Source of the DNA: Cryptomeria japonica
Taxonomy: Eukaryota > Streptophyta > Pinopsida > Cupressales > Cupressaceae
DNA: 64,000 nt
Reading direction: 5' to 3'
NCBI RefSeq assembly: GCF_030272615.1
Contig: NC_081410.1
Coordinates: 568,497,152 to 568,561,151, forward strand
A program made the translations under genes and the position numbers. Positions 1 to 10,294 of this stretch are shown here, piece after piece. The notes under the pieces are model-generated. The model saw nothing but the letters and a program-made list of their open reading frames with translations, made no database searches and was not told the DNA's origin. Numbering within the stretch: the stretch's first letter is position 1; each line of letters begins with the position of its first letter.

Positions 1-1085
1 TTTGAAGGGGTCTTCTTCTAAGAATCTAAGAGTAGTATTTTTGGAGTATTAGAGCCTTCTTTGCAGTGAAAGAGTAGATCTTTGAAGTCTTCAACAACAT
101 TCATCTCTCATCCATCAAGAATTCATCAAGCATCATTTTATCAATTGGGGATTTTGAAGATGTATAAGAACAATAGGAGATCACCGACTGACGATTGGCT
201 TGTACCTCTCCCTTAGGATTGGGTATTATTTCATGTTGTTTTCAGATCTTTGCATAAGCTTAATTTTGATTCATATTCATGCTTTAGATCATTTTGCATT
301 ATGGATTTAGAGCATTTACTTTGTCAATTATAAGCAATTAAGGTTTACTCTTTAGGGTTGCTCTAGGTTGTTTACTTTCATTCTTAGGATCTTGCATATA
401 CACAAGGTTCTTGCACACATTTTTAGTACATTATCGACTATTCGTGGAGGTGGAAATCACCAAAATGGGGGTTTGACTAAGGCAAAACCCTATATAGCCA
501 CCCCAAACCTTCCCTTTTCAGTTGCAAGTGTAGAAATAGAAATTTAGAAGCAGTTACAGGTCTGAAAAAAACATCCACACCATCCAGAAACTTCAGAAGT
601 TCAGAAACCTATCAAGGATAGGGGCATGACGCCCTGGTCCTACCCTCTATCAGTAGGACTTGGCAGATCAACAACTTGCAAATCTCAGAATCCCTCCTAT
701 TAGTTGTAGCTCCAGAATTGCAGAATCAGGATAGTGGCTTGGCACCTTGGTCTCAGACATTTATGCTCAGATTTCAGACACAGGCGCACCTCTGATTTTG
801 CCTTCTAATTTATACTTTTCAATAGTGTATCAATTGTTCTTTGATCTGCATTCTCGTATTAATATTTTCTTTCTTATTTGCTTTCTAGGTTAGATTGCAT
901 TTTGCATCATTCCTCTCTCTCATTTACAATAAAGAAATAGAAAACCTATGAGGTAACCCATGACTCTCTCTTTCTCATAAGAAGTAGTCGACGTGTGTTA
1001 CCTCCCTAGGATCTTTCATATTTCATGAGTGTATATGAGAGTGAGTTAGGGTTTCCATACTTAGTCTCACTTTTTCCCCTACACA
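1..1085 (+). repeat. A' LTR fragment (3' part of an A-type gypsy LTR)
   Basis: This is the end of an LTR whose start lies outside the window. It is clearly but distantly related to the right part of the LTRs of element A (48490-49548 and about 59640-60742). Shared landmarks in the same order are the GCAGTGAAAGAGTAGATC stretch, the GATTGGCTTGTAC block, the GGTTTGACTAAGGC block with a TATA box at 491-497, the GGGGC..GCCCTGGTCC inverted motif near 620-640, and the terminal CCCTACACA at 1085. It ends exactly where element A LTRs end. The next base starts sequence of a different family, so this is either a solo LTR or the 3' LTR of an element inserted into B'. Confidence 0.8.
491..497 (+). promoter_or_regulatory. 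TATA box of A' LTR
   Basis: TATATAG follows GGCAAAACCC, at the same place as in both LTRs of element A (48931 and 60093). It probably marks the U3/R boundary. Confidence 0.5.
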
Positions 1086-1602
1086 GGAAGACTTTGGAGA
1101 CAAATTTGTAAGAGCCTTACAAATTTGGGGAACTCAACAAGTTAACTTGTTGAAAAGGATAAATTCTTAAATGCCGTTAGAAAACTTCTAAATTTGGAGA
1201 AGTGACTTCCCCAAATTTAGGGATGTGACATGATTAGAAGAATTAAGGCTAGTTAAGTGAGATTTGAGAGGTTTTAGAAGAATGATTAGGAGGCAAGTGA
1301 GAAATGTAGGAGAATGCAAGTGGGGGGATTTTACAAATAAATATTGATTTATTTATTTGCAGAAATGATTTTAATTAAATATAAATTTAATTAAAATTGT
1401 GGAAGGGAATTTAATTAAATAAATAGAATTTATTCAATTAATGGAAGAAAAGGGGATATCAATTAAATGTTGTATTTAATTAATGGTTAGATAGAAGAAA
1501 AGGGGATATTAATTAAACCTTAGTTTAACTAATAGGATGGATAAATGATAATTAAATAAATAAAATTCATTTAATTAAGTTTTCAAGTTTTAGACATCTA
1601 CA
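1086..1602 (-). repeat. B' 3' LTR, truncated on the left
   Basis: The sequence from GGAAGACTTTGG to TAGACATCTACA matches the right part of the B LTRs (about 4092-4644 and 19922-20473) with many changes: the AATTAAAT/ATTTAATTAA-rich tract, the GAAGAATGATTAGG-like block and a terminal ..TACA. It is followed by a polypurine tract on the minus strand, so it is the 3' LTR of a minus-strand element. Its left part is missing because the A' LTR abuts it at 1085/1086. Confidence 0.75.
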
Positions 1603-1707
1603 TTTTGCCCCTCTTTGAAGTGACATGTGACCGCATGTTGATTCAAAGAAAATCACTTGATATGTCACCAAAATTTCTGATTTTTGTTGTCGTTGTCAAA
1701 GTATTTG
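1603..1707 (-). mobile_element. B' polypurine tract and first internal bases
   Basis: TTTTGCCCCTCTTTG (1603-1617) is, on the minus strand, a purine-rich tract directly before the LTR. The bases after it (GTGACATGTGACCGC.., TTTCAAAG-like) correspond to 4658-4700 in element B. Element C interrupts at 1708, and B' sequence resumes after C at 26565-26570. Confidence 0.7.
1703..1707. other. Probable target duplication of element C, left copy (ATTTG)
   Basis: ATTTG directly precedes the first base of the C LTR. ATTCG (26565-26569) follows the last base of the other LTR. One mismatch in five fits an old 5-base duplication. Confidence 0.6.
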
Positions 1708-2989
1708 TGATAACTCAGTGATGAATAGTGAGTACCAAACCGGTACTGAGAGGGGGGGGGGCGCGAATCAGTACAGGCACAAAAACTTTTCCTGAACCAG
1801 TTTGATTGCAGACTGTAAACTATTGGCAATCCCTAACACCGGTCCAAACCAGATTACTACCGGTTAAACACAGTGCAACTGTGAAAGACATGAACCGGTC
1901 AATCTTCTTAACTTTTCATACAACCTACTCCCTCATTTCCACTTTGTCCTTATGCATAAACAAATAATCTATCATCAAAGATATAATAACTTGCTAGATC
2001 AACATGATTCACCGCTTGATAGAAAACAACAAAACATCACATGAAAAAGACATCACACATGACACACATATTTTTCACATGGAAACCCAACTGGGAAAAA
2101 CCACGGTGGGGATGAATACCCACAAGCTATTTTGAACTCTTTAGAAGTCCGCTCTATTAGAAGCCTAGTCCGGTTAAGGACAGTTACAATAGGTTCTGTT
2201 AGGAACTGATCCTGTTAGGGATCACCCGGTTAAGGGATGGCTAGAATACCCGGTTAAGGGTTAAACCCTGATAGAGGTTAATTTGTTAAAGGATTTTATG
2301 AACTCAATGGCTTTGAGTCACCCTGTTAAAGGATTTACAACAAGCTAGTTAAAGCTACCCTGTTAAGGGATTTTTCAACTGTTGAAGTGATTAGAGATCA
2401 ATAGTTATTACAATGATCTGGTAATAGCAATTAGTGCCAATGTAGATCCACTTTAGTTCCTTCCTTCTGCACACACACTATGCAGGTATCAATCCTCTCA
2501 ACTTTTTTGGCAAGAATCACGTATCTCTGCACATAGATACACACACAACATTTGCCAACAACCTCAACATTAAACACCACATCGACCTTATAGGAAATAG
2601 ATAGGTTGGTAGCATAAACCCTAAACCCTAAACACTTAGGTTGAGAAATTTAGTTAGTTCAATCCTGACCATTGAACACTTTGCAATTGAATACAACGGT
2701 CTTGAACAGATCTCAAGACATTCTCCATCATTTGTTCTTCACTGCTTCTTGGAGGTGATAACCCATCATGCGTTCTCCACCGTTTGTAGAGACTTTGCAC
2801 ATTCCCTAGGTAGATAGGATCAATCTCCTTCATGCAAGATCCTTCATGTGCAGGAGGCTGACATGACAACACGATCTGATCTCCATTACAATGCTAACTC
2901 ATCACACAATGCCATCAATTAAAACACATAGGCTCGAAACACTTCATCTGGAAACCCTGAAGCTGAGACTACCGACTGGTAGTTATGCC

Positions 2990-3225
2990 TTATGAACCCT
3001 AGATACAAAATATTCCATATATCGGTTCTCGTTTCGACATACCAGTTCTGGTTCACAACATCATACCGGTTCACTTGGATAAGCATACCACTTCACTTTT
3101 TCACATATGCCGGTTCACAACATCATACCGGTTTTCTTTGTCAGTTGCTTAGCTTCAATAATCCTATTCATTCTTTATCATGTTACCGGTTCACTCTTCA
3201 ACATATTACCGGTTCTCTTTCAGCA
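2990..3225. repeat. ACCGGTT motif cluster in C LTR
   Basis: At least seven copies or near copies of TACCGGTTC lie here, often preceded by ACATCA or ACATA. The counterpart is 26260-26500 in the other LTR. The core ACCGGT is a palindrome. In element orientation this is the start of U3, where plant retrotransposon enhancers usually lie. Confidence 0.6.
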
Positions 3226-3250
3226 TATTGACATCAATGACAACACAATA

Positions 3251-3255
3251 TCATC
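3251..3255. other. Target duplication of element B, left copy (TCATC)
   Basis: TCATC precedes TGATGCTC, the first bases of B. The second copy is at 20474-20478. The unoccupied C LTR (26529-26540) has a single TCATC followed by ATATCAAC, confirming the duplication. Confidence 0.95.
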
Positions 3256-4644
3256 TGATGCTCTGCATAAATGGACAAGGTTAGTCTGAGATAAACAACA
3301 CAAGAAACCAGAAAATCGTTAGTGTTAGTCAATCAAAAACTAATCTAAAAAGGCATATCAAGAGAGACACTAAAAACATGAAAGCATATTTAACTAACAA
3401 AGCAAACATGGTGAGGCATCTCCAAATACCTCCTAACATACTCTTAGCTCCTTCTCGCTTGTTTCTCTCCTCTCCAAGTTCCAAAATAGTGTAGCTCTCA
3501 GTAGCTTTTTGCACTATGGATGCTTATGGAGGATTGAGATTGTAGTATTGTGCTCCAAATGTAAAATGAAAAAATTAAATAATAGATGATATTGAAATGA
3601 TTGATTTTAACCCAAAATGACAAGATATTAGTTGATTATGCTAAAATGCTCTCTTAAAATGCCTATAGCTTAAATGCATGCAAGTTTTCAGGATCTGGAT
3701 TATGAAGAAATGAGCTCTATTTATAGGAAAAATGGAGCAATGGATGGTTGAGATTGAGCAATCTCAACAAGGGTCAGGATTAAATGATTTCAAATCCATG
3801 TGAGGGCTTTCAACTCAATCCCAGGATGATAAGTGTCAATGTGAGATAGGTTGAGAGGGGAGGAAATAAGCATTAAATGCTTGACATGACCTTGGGAGTT
3901 AAAGTCAAAGTTGGTTGTATGAATAAACTCTTTATTCAAAGAATAAAGCTTTTATCTAATGGATAAACTCTTGTGCAAATGTGAAATAGATGAATATGGT
4001 CAAAACAATAAATATTTGGGGAGACAAGTTTGAAATAACCATAAATGGTTATGTAAGAGCCATAAATGGTCATGTAAGAGCCATTAGTGGTCTTGGAAGA
4101 CTTTGGGGGTTAATTTGTTGAACACACAAAGCATTAAATGCTTTTCAAAGACTTTGGAGCCTTTGAGAAGTGACTCCATTTTGCTTAGGAATGTGACAAT
4201 AATTAGGGGATGGATTAGGCTAATTAGGAAGGGGTTAGAAGAATCTAGAAGGGGATTAGATTTTGCAAGTGGATTTGGTGGGTGAGGAAAAAATAGGATT
4301 TTATTAAAATAAAAATTCATTTATTTCAATAAATGTGTGCAAGTTGCATTTGTAGGAAAATGCAAGTGGGGGGGGGGATAATGATTTAAATAAATGTTTT
4401 ATTTAATTTATTTAAAAGAGGAATAGGGGATTTAATTAAATAAATAGATTTTATTTATTTAATTGATTGGAATTTGATTTAATGAATGAATTAAAATAAA
4501 TTGAATAATTTATTTAATTAATAGAAGAATGTTTGGAGATGAATTAATTAAATATTTATTTAATTAACTGATGGTTAGTGGATTTTTAATCAAATAAATA
4601 GCGAATATTTATTTAATTAAGCTGGACAGATTTGTGTGACTACA
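3256..4644 (-). repeat. B 3' LTR
   Basis: It starts TGATGCTCTGC and ends GTGACTACA on the plus strand. It pairs with 19086-20473. The right half (4290-4620) is a long A/T tract of ATTTAATTAAAT-type words with a run of eight or more G at about 4368-4378. Confidence 0.97.
3715..3725 (-). promoter_or_regulatory. TATA box of B LTR
   Basis: On the minus strand the sequence reads TATAAATAGAG. The same motif is at 19545-19555 in the other LTR. It is the best core-promoter candidate in this LTR. Confidence 0.6.
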
Positions 4645-4657
4645 TTTGCCCCTCTTT
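4645..4657 (-). promoter_or_regulatory. B polypurine tract
   Basis: Minus-strand AAAGAGGGGCAAA directly precedes the LTR start. It primes plus-strand synthesis in LTR elements. B' has the same tract at 1603-1617. Confidence 0.85.
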
Positions 4658-5056
4658 GAGACGATGCGGTTTATTGCGTTGTTTCAAAGAAAGAAAAATT
4701 GGTGTGAAGAAATGCCCCATAAAATGTAAATTTAATGGGTGGTATGCCCCCTCAAGAGATGGGCCGAAATTTTTTTAAAAATCAGGCGATCTCTCGAAAA
4801 AGAATGAAAATTGATAGGGTGTTAGAAGAAAAGAAGTTAGCCATATGGGTGAAAAATAGAAGAAAACGGGGGAAAAATAGAGAAATGGGGGGCTCGGGAA
4901 GTTCACGAGGACCACGGCGGTGAGCGGGGGGAAGTTACGGTGATGGCGAAGGGTATAAATGGGGTGAAAGGGGTGAAAACAGGATCATTTGTGACCATGA
5001 CCAGTGTGAAATGAGAGCTCTGATAGGGACATTTGGAGGAACGAGCAGTAGTTAGG
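4658..5056 (+). other. B: region upstream of antisense PMD gene
   Basis: No coding region is visible. It includes GATGCCCC-type blocks (about 4710, 4745), an ATCTCTCGAAAAAGAATGAAAA stretch that has a counterpart in B' (about 26765), and, at 4940-4990, GGGTATAAATGGGG, a good TATA box on the plus strand about 105 bases before the PMD start codon. It probably holds the promoter of the PMD gene. Confidence 0.45.
4951..4957 (+). promoter_or_regulatory. Candidate TATA box of B PMD gene
   Basis: TATAAAT within GGGTATAAATGGGG lies on the plus strand upstream of the PMD start codon at 5057. In B' TTATATAAGCC lies at about 26863-26873, also upstream of exon 1 (26952). The shared placement supports an independent antisense promoter inside the element. 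Confidence 0.5.
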
Positions 5057-7192
5057 ATGCCGATACCGATAGCAGAGCACAGATTCGAGCGAGTCCGACG
5101 GTTCCAGCGCCCAGATGACTACAGACCAGCGGTACGCAAATTTGAATTTTTAATTTTTAGGCTTTTTTGATATTTTTTTAGCTGAGTCCAAGTCGGGTCG
5201 GAGCAAGAGCGCTGGAACTATGGTTTTGGCGCTTTTGCTCCATTAACTAGCGCTATTGTGCCGTAACGACGCTATTGTGCCTTTGTTTGAGCGTTTTTGA
5301 TTTTCTTTAGCGCTATTGTAGGCAAGTTTAGGGGCTATTGATGAATAAGCGCTATTGAAGGCTTGTTTGAGCACTATGGATTTTTATTGGCGCTACTGCA
5401 TAGTTGTTTTAGTGCATTTGTAGTTTTAGTGCTATCGGATAGCTGATCGAGCGCTTTTGTTAGGTTTGTAGTGCTATTGTAGGGAAACTAGCGCTTTTAA
5501 TGGTAAAATAACGCTTTTGCATTAGGATAAAGATATGCCCCAGTTTGGATGAAGAGAATCTCCTGATGCCAATGATGGGTGGATGGCGAGGTGAAGTGGC
5601 AGTTATTTTGAACCATAGCAGCCTGATGAGACTTAGGTCATTTGTTAGGATAAATGCCTGTTGAAGTCTAGGTGGCTATGATTGCTTACCTATTGAGACC
5701 TGAAGATACTTGATCAAAGTATCTGATGATAGTTTAAGTTTAAACTTAAGAAAGTTTGAAAACAAAACAACTGATGGTGATTTGATGAATGTCCATGTGC
5801 AGGAGGAGCTAGGCATGTTGCAGTTACGCGAGCGCCATCCTGCGACACAGGAGTTATGGGATCGATTGATAGAGGCGGAGATTTATTGCATTGCCTCGAC
5901 TAGACTATATGAGGTGATGCACATGCCCGTGATTCATATGAATCACGATTTGATCACAACACTAGCAAAGTGGTGGCACAGTGAGATGTGCACCTTCCAT
6001 TTGGCACAGGGGGAGATGATAGTGACCCTGGAGGATGTGTGGCACATCCTACGGATTCCGATTCCTCATTGGGAGGACTGCATACCATGTAGAGAGATAG
6101 ATGCCCGGGAGAGTGCTGAGACAGTTTGGTCGGCAACAGGGACTGCCCAGCGGATCAGGAGAGTATGCTCGGGTTATTAGGGAGAGGTATGCATGGGGTC
6201 CAGTGATACCATATGATCAGGCACTGGCAGAGTTTCAGACACTGTAGGCGAGACCGTGGGACATATGACCGAGGGTCGTGGATGCAGGTGTGACAGATGA
6301 GTACATGTAGTACCGGGTAGTGCACTCGATCCTACAGATATTAGATCCAGCCGAGCCGATCCCAGATTTTGAGGATGAGAGGGGACAGAGACGGAGGAGA
6401 GCAAGAGGTCGAGGACCTAGGGCAGGTGGAGGAGATGGAGGAGGGGGTGGAGGAGGTGGTGGAGGTGGAGGAGGTGGTGGGTTGGGGATGCGGAGCCAGC
6501 GGAGAGGGAGAGGTGGACTGCCTCTATAGATATCACAGGGACCATTGATACAGGGAGGAGTTCAGCTGAGTGGGAGGGGGATGGAGAGAGAGATCCCGAA
6601 AGACAGAGGGGAGTGGACTACTGGAGAGGGTGGTACAGGTGAGGCAGTGATGGACACCGGGGAGGGAGCCACTGGAGATCTACGGGATCACATGATAGTA
6701 CGCTTGCAGACCCAGATAGAGGATTTGGAGGAGGAGGTGGCAGCTAGGGATGTGCAGCTATTTGCACGGGAGTCAAAGCTAGCAGTGGTGCTGCGAGAGA
6801 GGGATAGTGCAGTGGAGAGATTGGCCGAGCTGCAGGAGAGAGTTTGGGTTGGAGTAGGGGCACAGGGTCCTATAGGGGAGGTGATGAGGGAGATGCGACG
6901 AGCACATGCAGAGATAGACTACTGGTGGGGTTTGTATGAGCAAGTTGTGCCAGTTAGCCAGCGAGCTCTTAGCTATTCTCAGATGCGACAGGCTAGATCA
7001 GAGCGATTGCAGAGGGCGCAGAGTAGTGGGGGTGTGATGGGTCCTCTACGGAGGGAGAGATCATGGGATGTAGGAGTGAGTGGTGGTTCGATGAGGCCTC
7101 CACGGAGAGATGGATCAGGTGGTGCAGGCACCAGTGGGAGAGCAGGTGGCGATGGTGGTGGTGGTACAATATCTGGCCAAAGTGGCATTTGA
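5057..7192 (+). pseudogene. B: antisense plant mobile domain (PMD) gene, decayed
   Basis: PMD proteins (aminotransferase-like plant mobile domain) occur in plant transposable elements and in host genes such as MAIN and MAIL1; their molecular role in elements is unclear. Proposed exon 1 is 5057-5131 (25 codons, MPIPIAEHRFER..) with donor GGTACGC. The intron is 5132-5802. Exon 2 starts at 5803 with a PMD core (LIEAEIYCIAS.., LITTLAKWWHSEMCTFHL, VTLEDVWHILRIP). At about 6180 the frame shifts and most of the PMD C-terminal half is missing. The remainder (6182-7192) has stops, a run of about 16 Gly (6430-6480), and a Glu/Arg-rich coiled coil near 6700-6840 (IEDLEEEVAARD..). It stays antisense to pol. 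The model rests on alignment with B' and A; expression is not shown. Confidence 0.8.
5132..5802 (+). other. Proposed intron 1 of B PMD gene, with AGCGCTATTG array
   Basis: Donor G|GTACGC and acceptor CATGTGCAG|GAG are in phase 0. Residues after the acceptor (EELGMLQLRER) align without gaps to those after the B' acceptor at 28283 (AALGVLMLQKR), which fixes the boundary. Between 5190 and 5530 the words GCGCTATTG, GCGCTTTTG and variants recur about every 20-40 bases (15 or more copies). Confidence 0.7.
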
Positions 7193-9133
7193 GAGAGCAT
7201 TTTTTTGCATATATGTATTGTATCATTATTTATTTGTTGGACTGTATCTTGGATGGCTCTTGGTAGCCGATTTTGTAGACTTCATTGTACTCTGATATAT
7301 GAGATGATATATATGAGGAGATCCCATATTTGTGATGATATGCATTTGATGTTTATGGATGTTTATGCAGGATGATGAGTTATTGCTTAGATGGATATTT
7401 GTTTATGTATGCATTTGATGAGATGTTTCCTATATGCATATTTTTATGATGATTTATGATGTGGGATACTAACATATGAATGCAGGTTTATATATGTATG
7501 ATTGATTTTTTTGATGTAATGCTTTATGTAATGCCATGATGATGATGTATGCTTATGATTTATGAACAGGATTTTGGTGTTTCCTATTGCGATATAATGA
7601 TGAGATGATTTATGCGATGATGTTAATGCAATGGTTGAATGATTGATTTTATGTATGGGTATGCATCTAGATGTGTTTAGATGAATGTAATATGGATAAA
7701 CAAAATGTAAAGTACAAATGTTTATATGAGAATGCCTAAACGAATGTATATGTATAATGGATATATATAATGGTATGAACCAATGTTTTGGAAACAAATG
7801 GGTTTATGATTCTAAATGTTTAAATATGTTTTAAGTAAAAATGATAATGTGATGATACTATAACTTATGGTTTTTAATAACTGCACTTTAATGCAATTAA
7901 AAAGGATAATGAATGTGAAATGAACCCTAAAATGACCTGAGTATTCCTTACATGGATTTTATATAGCAAGTTAATACAAATGACTTGATATAAGGGTCAA
8001 GTCAACTAGAGTATTGCTTGCGGAACAGACAAGGATTATCTCCTTTCATGCATGACTTGGATTGTCCTCCTTGATCTTAGGCTGATCATATCCCGAGACA
8101 AGTGCATACCGTACTAAGAAATAAAACCTTTATCCAATTTGGATGGGGGAGGAACCAAAGGATGAGCATTGTACCTGCAAACAAACAATATATACATAAA
8201 GAATAAAGAATAAGGATCCTTGGTAATGGTTCATGCTCATATGGTCGAGGCATACGCTGTAGTCAGCAAGCCATAATGATCTATGACTGCATTTGGCATA
8301 AGATCACGTAGCCTGGTGAACTTCCCACGTAGACACCATTAGTACATGCCCCAAAACTTCATTGGAAATAATGCGCAATCGATACAAAACAATGCTGAAA
8401 GATCCCGATACAGATGAACAAATGATTGTATTCACAAATCAACCAAGTATTTGATAGCTTAATCATAATTTTCTTGTCAAAGAAAATGTCACTTTTTGTC
8501 TTTGTTTTTGATAAGGAAGGATGCATCCTTGTGGAAGATAGTTTTGAGTGTTGATGTTGATTGGTTGGTCAATTGATAAGTGGTCATCATGTGAGTTTTG
8601 TGTCAATGTTTGTTTTGTATCTGCTTGGATGAATATGTACAAGGTGTTGTCATGTTTTTGTTTGATTTTTGATGGTTTTTCGTTGTTTTTGGATTTTTGT
8701 GAGACATTTTTGAATGTTTTTGCCAATGAATCATAAGTAATGTAGAATCCACTTCCATCATCTATATTTTAAGGGTATTGCCCCCAAGTGTAGACATGAC
8801 TATGAGAAAAAAAAAGTGGGATGCAAGATGCATGAAGTACTATCTCTAATTACAGATCAAATAACAAGCCATGGTTAGATGGATGGATGTGTGTATGTAT
8901 AAATGTGATCGCAATGAGCCTGAAAGATACTGGAGCCATTGTCTTTACGAGTGGCGCCTGTTTGCCAGGTTTTCACCATCGCACTTACCCAAGGTGCCAC
9001 CGGAGTGGTTGTTCACCATTTGGATGTATGATTTTTCTTTACTTTTTTGAATGTTTTTGTATTTCTTCAGGACATTTTTCTGAATGTTTTTGGTATTTTC
9101 CAGTATGCAAGGGAGCTTGATGCTCTGTTTAGC
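7193..9133. other. B: noncoding stretch between PMD gene and pol
   Basis: No supported coding region. 7300-7800 is rich in ATGATGATTTATG-like words and is low complexity. 8460-8730 encodes only short Phe/Cys-rich or Lys-rich frames with no domain. Near 8960-9030 a block of higher GC (GGTGCCACCGGAGTGG) lies just beyond the end of integrase. The two genes of B converge here, so it should hold both 3' ends. Confidence 0.5.
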
Positions 9134-10294
9134 TTAGGTATAAAACCATTTGAGGTGCATGTTGTTGATTGGATCTGCAAGCGGTTCTCCTTCTGATGTA
9201 ACCAACTGATATGCCCCGGACCCAAATACAGCAGTGACAACATATGGGCCTAGCCAGTTTGATTCAAACTTGCCCTGATGTTCTTTGTTTGGTTGGTTGC
9301 AAGGATTCTCTCGTAGAACAAGATCACCTACCTCAAATGTACGAGATCTAACTTGGTGATTGTAGCTTCTGCTCATGCGCTGTTGATAGGCTTTTAGATG
9401 GTTGTATGCAGCTTGTCGCTTCTCATCAAGTAACTCTAAGTCCTGAAGGCATGAGACTCTGTATGCTTCATCATCGATGAGATTGTGCAAGGAAACCCGT
9501 AAGGATGGTATCTTGACCTCAATAGGTAAGATAGCTTCAACACCATAGACCAATGAATAAGGAGTTGTACCTGTAGGGGTTTGAATGCTAGTTCGATATG
9601 CCCATAGTGCTGGATTCAATTGAACATGCCAATCACGACCGACATCATTGATTGTCTTCGTTAGGATTCTTAATATGTTTTTATTGGATGCTTTGGCCTG
9701 ACCATTGCCTTGTGGGTAATAGGGGGTGGAAAAGCGATGTTGGATATGAAATTTCTCACAAAGTTCACGGACATCCTGATTTTTGAAAGGAAGACCGTTA
9801 TCTGTGATGATGGACATGGGTACACCATACCGGCAGATGATGTAATTGAGGATGAATGAGGTGATCTGCTTGCCGGTGACTTGGGTAAGTGGAACAGCTT
9901 CGATCCACTTTGTGAAATATTCAGTGGTGGTAATAATGAATTTGTGGCCGTTGGATGAAGATGGATGAATCTTACCCACAAGGTCGAGGCCCCATTGACA
10001 AAAAGTCCATGGTGTTGTGATTGGTTGCAGTTCCTGGGCTGGTGCATGTATCAGGTCACCATGAACTTGACATTTCTTGCATTTTCTGACAAAGTAGTAG
10101 CAATCCTTTTCCATAGATGGTCAATAGTATCCGTTGCGCAGGAGTTTCTTGGCTAGTGACGGACCACTTGAGTGAGTCCCGCAAATTCCTTCATGTACCT
10201 CTTCCAAAGCCTTTGTTATCTCACCTTGTTCCAAACATCGAAGGAGAGTACCATCAAGACTGCATCGGTATAGGGTTTCAACAATAATGGTATA
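9134..10294 (-). pseudogene. B integrase
   Basis: This inserts the element cDNA into DNA. It is in the same frame as reverse transcriptase upstream. The zinc-binding part is LEEVHEGICGTHSSGPSLAKKL.. (split here), then CKKCQVHG; the core has GLDLVGK, SIITDNGLPF and TPYYPQGNGQA; the C-terminal part ends NWLGPYVV..MHLKWFYT. There are in-frame stops near 10294 and near 10123 (YY*PSMEKD). At the third catalytic position (codon 9694-9692) the residue is Lys, not the usual Glu: QAKASNK, 35 residues after the second Asp. That alone predicts loss of strand-transfer activity. Confidence 0.9.

Larger units (their letters stand above)
1708..3255 (-). repeat. C 3' LTR, first segment
   Basis: This aligns along its length with 24912-26530. 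It lacks one copy of a 70-base unit that is duplicated in the other LTR (25651-25790). It contains many ACCGGT/CCGGTT motifs (for example near 1738, 1850, 3060-3210) and a GGTTAAGGG/TGTTAAAGG motif family (2160-2380). The last five bases, TCATC, are the target site of element B. Confidence 0.95.

Noticed and set aside
2617-2635. Telomere-like AAACCCTAAACCCTAAAC
   Set aside because: Only about two and a half units, present in both LTRs of C, so part of the LTR and not a telomere remnant.
4103-4320. Frames on both strands repeated at 19914-20150
   Set aside because: Lie inside the two LTRs of B, which they repeat exactly; no domain.
6979-7226. Minus-strand Pro/His-rich frames in element B
   Set aside because: Antisense shadow of the Gly/Arg-rich end of the PMD gene.
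7444-7797. 117-residue His/Ile-rich minus-strand frame
   Set aside because: Antisense of a low-complexity ATGATG/TATATG stretch.
8887-9120. 77-residue Cys/Phe-rich plus-strand frame
   Set aside because: No homology or start support; overlaps the region just beyond integrase on the other strand.
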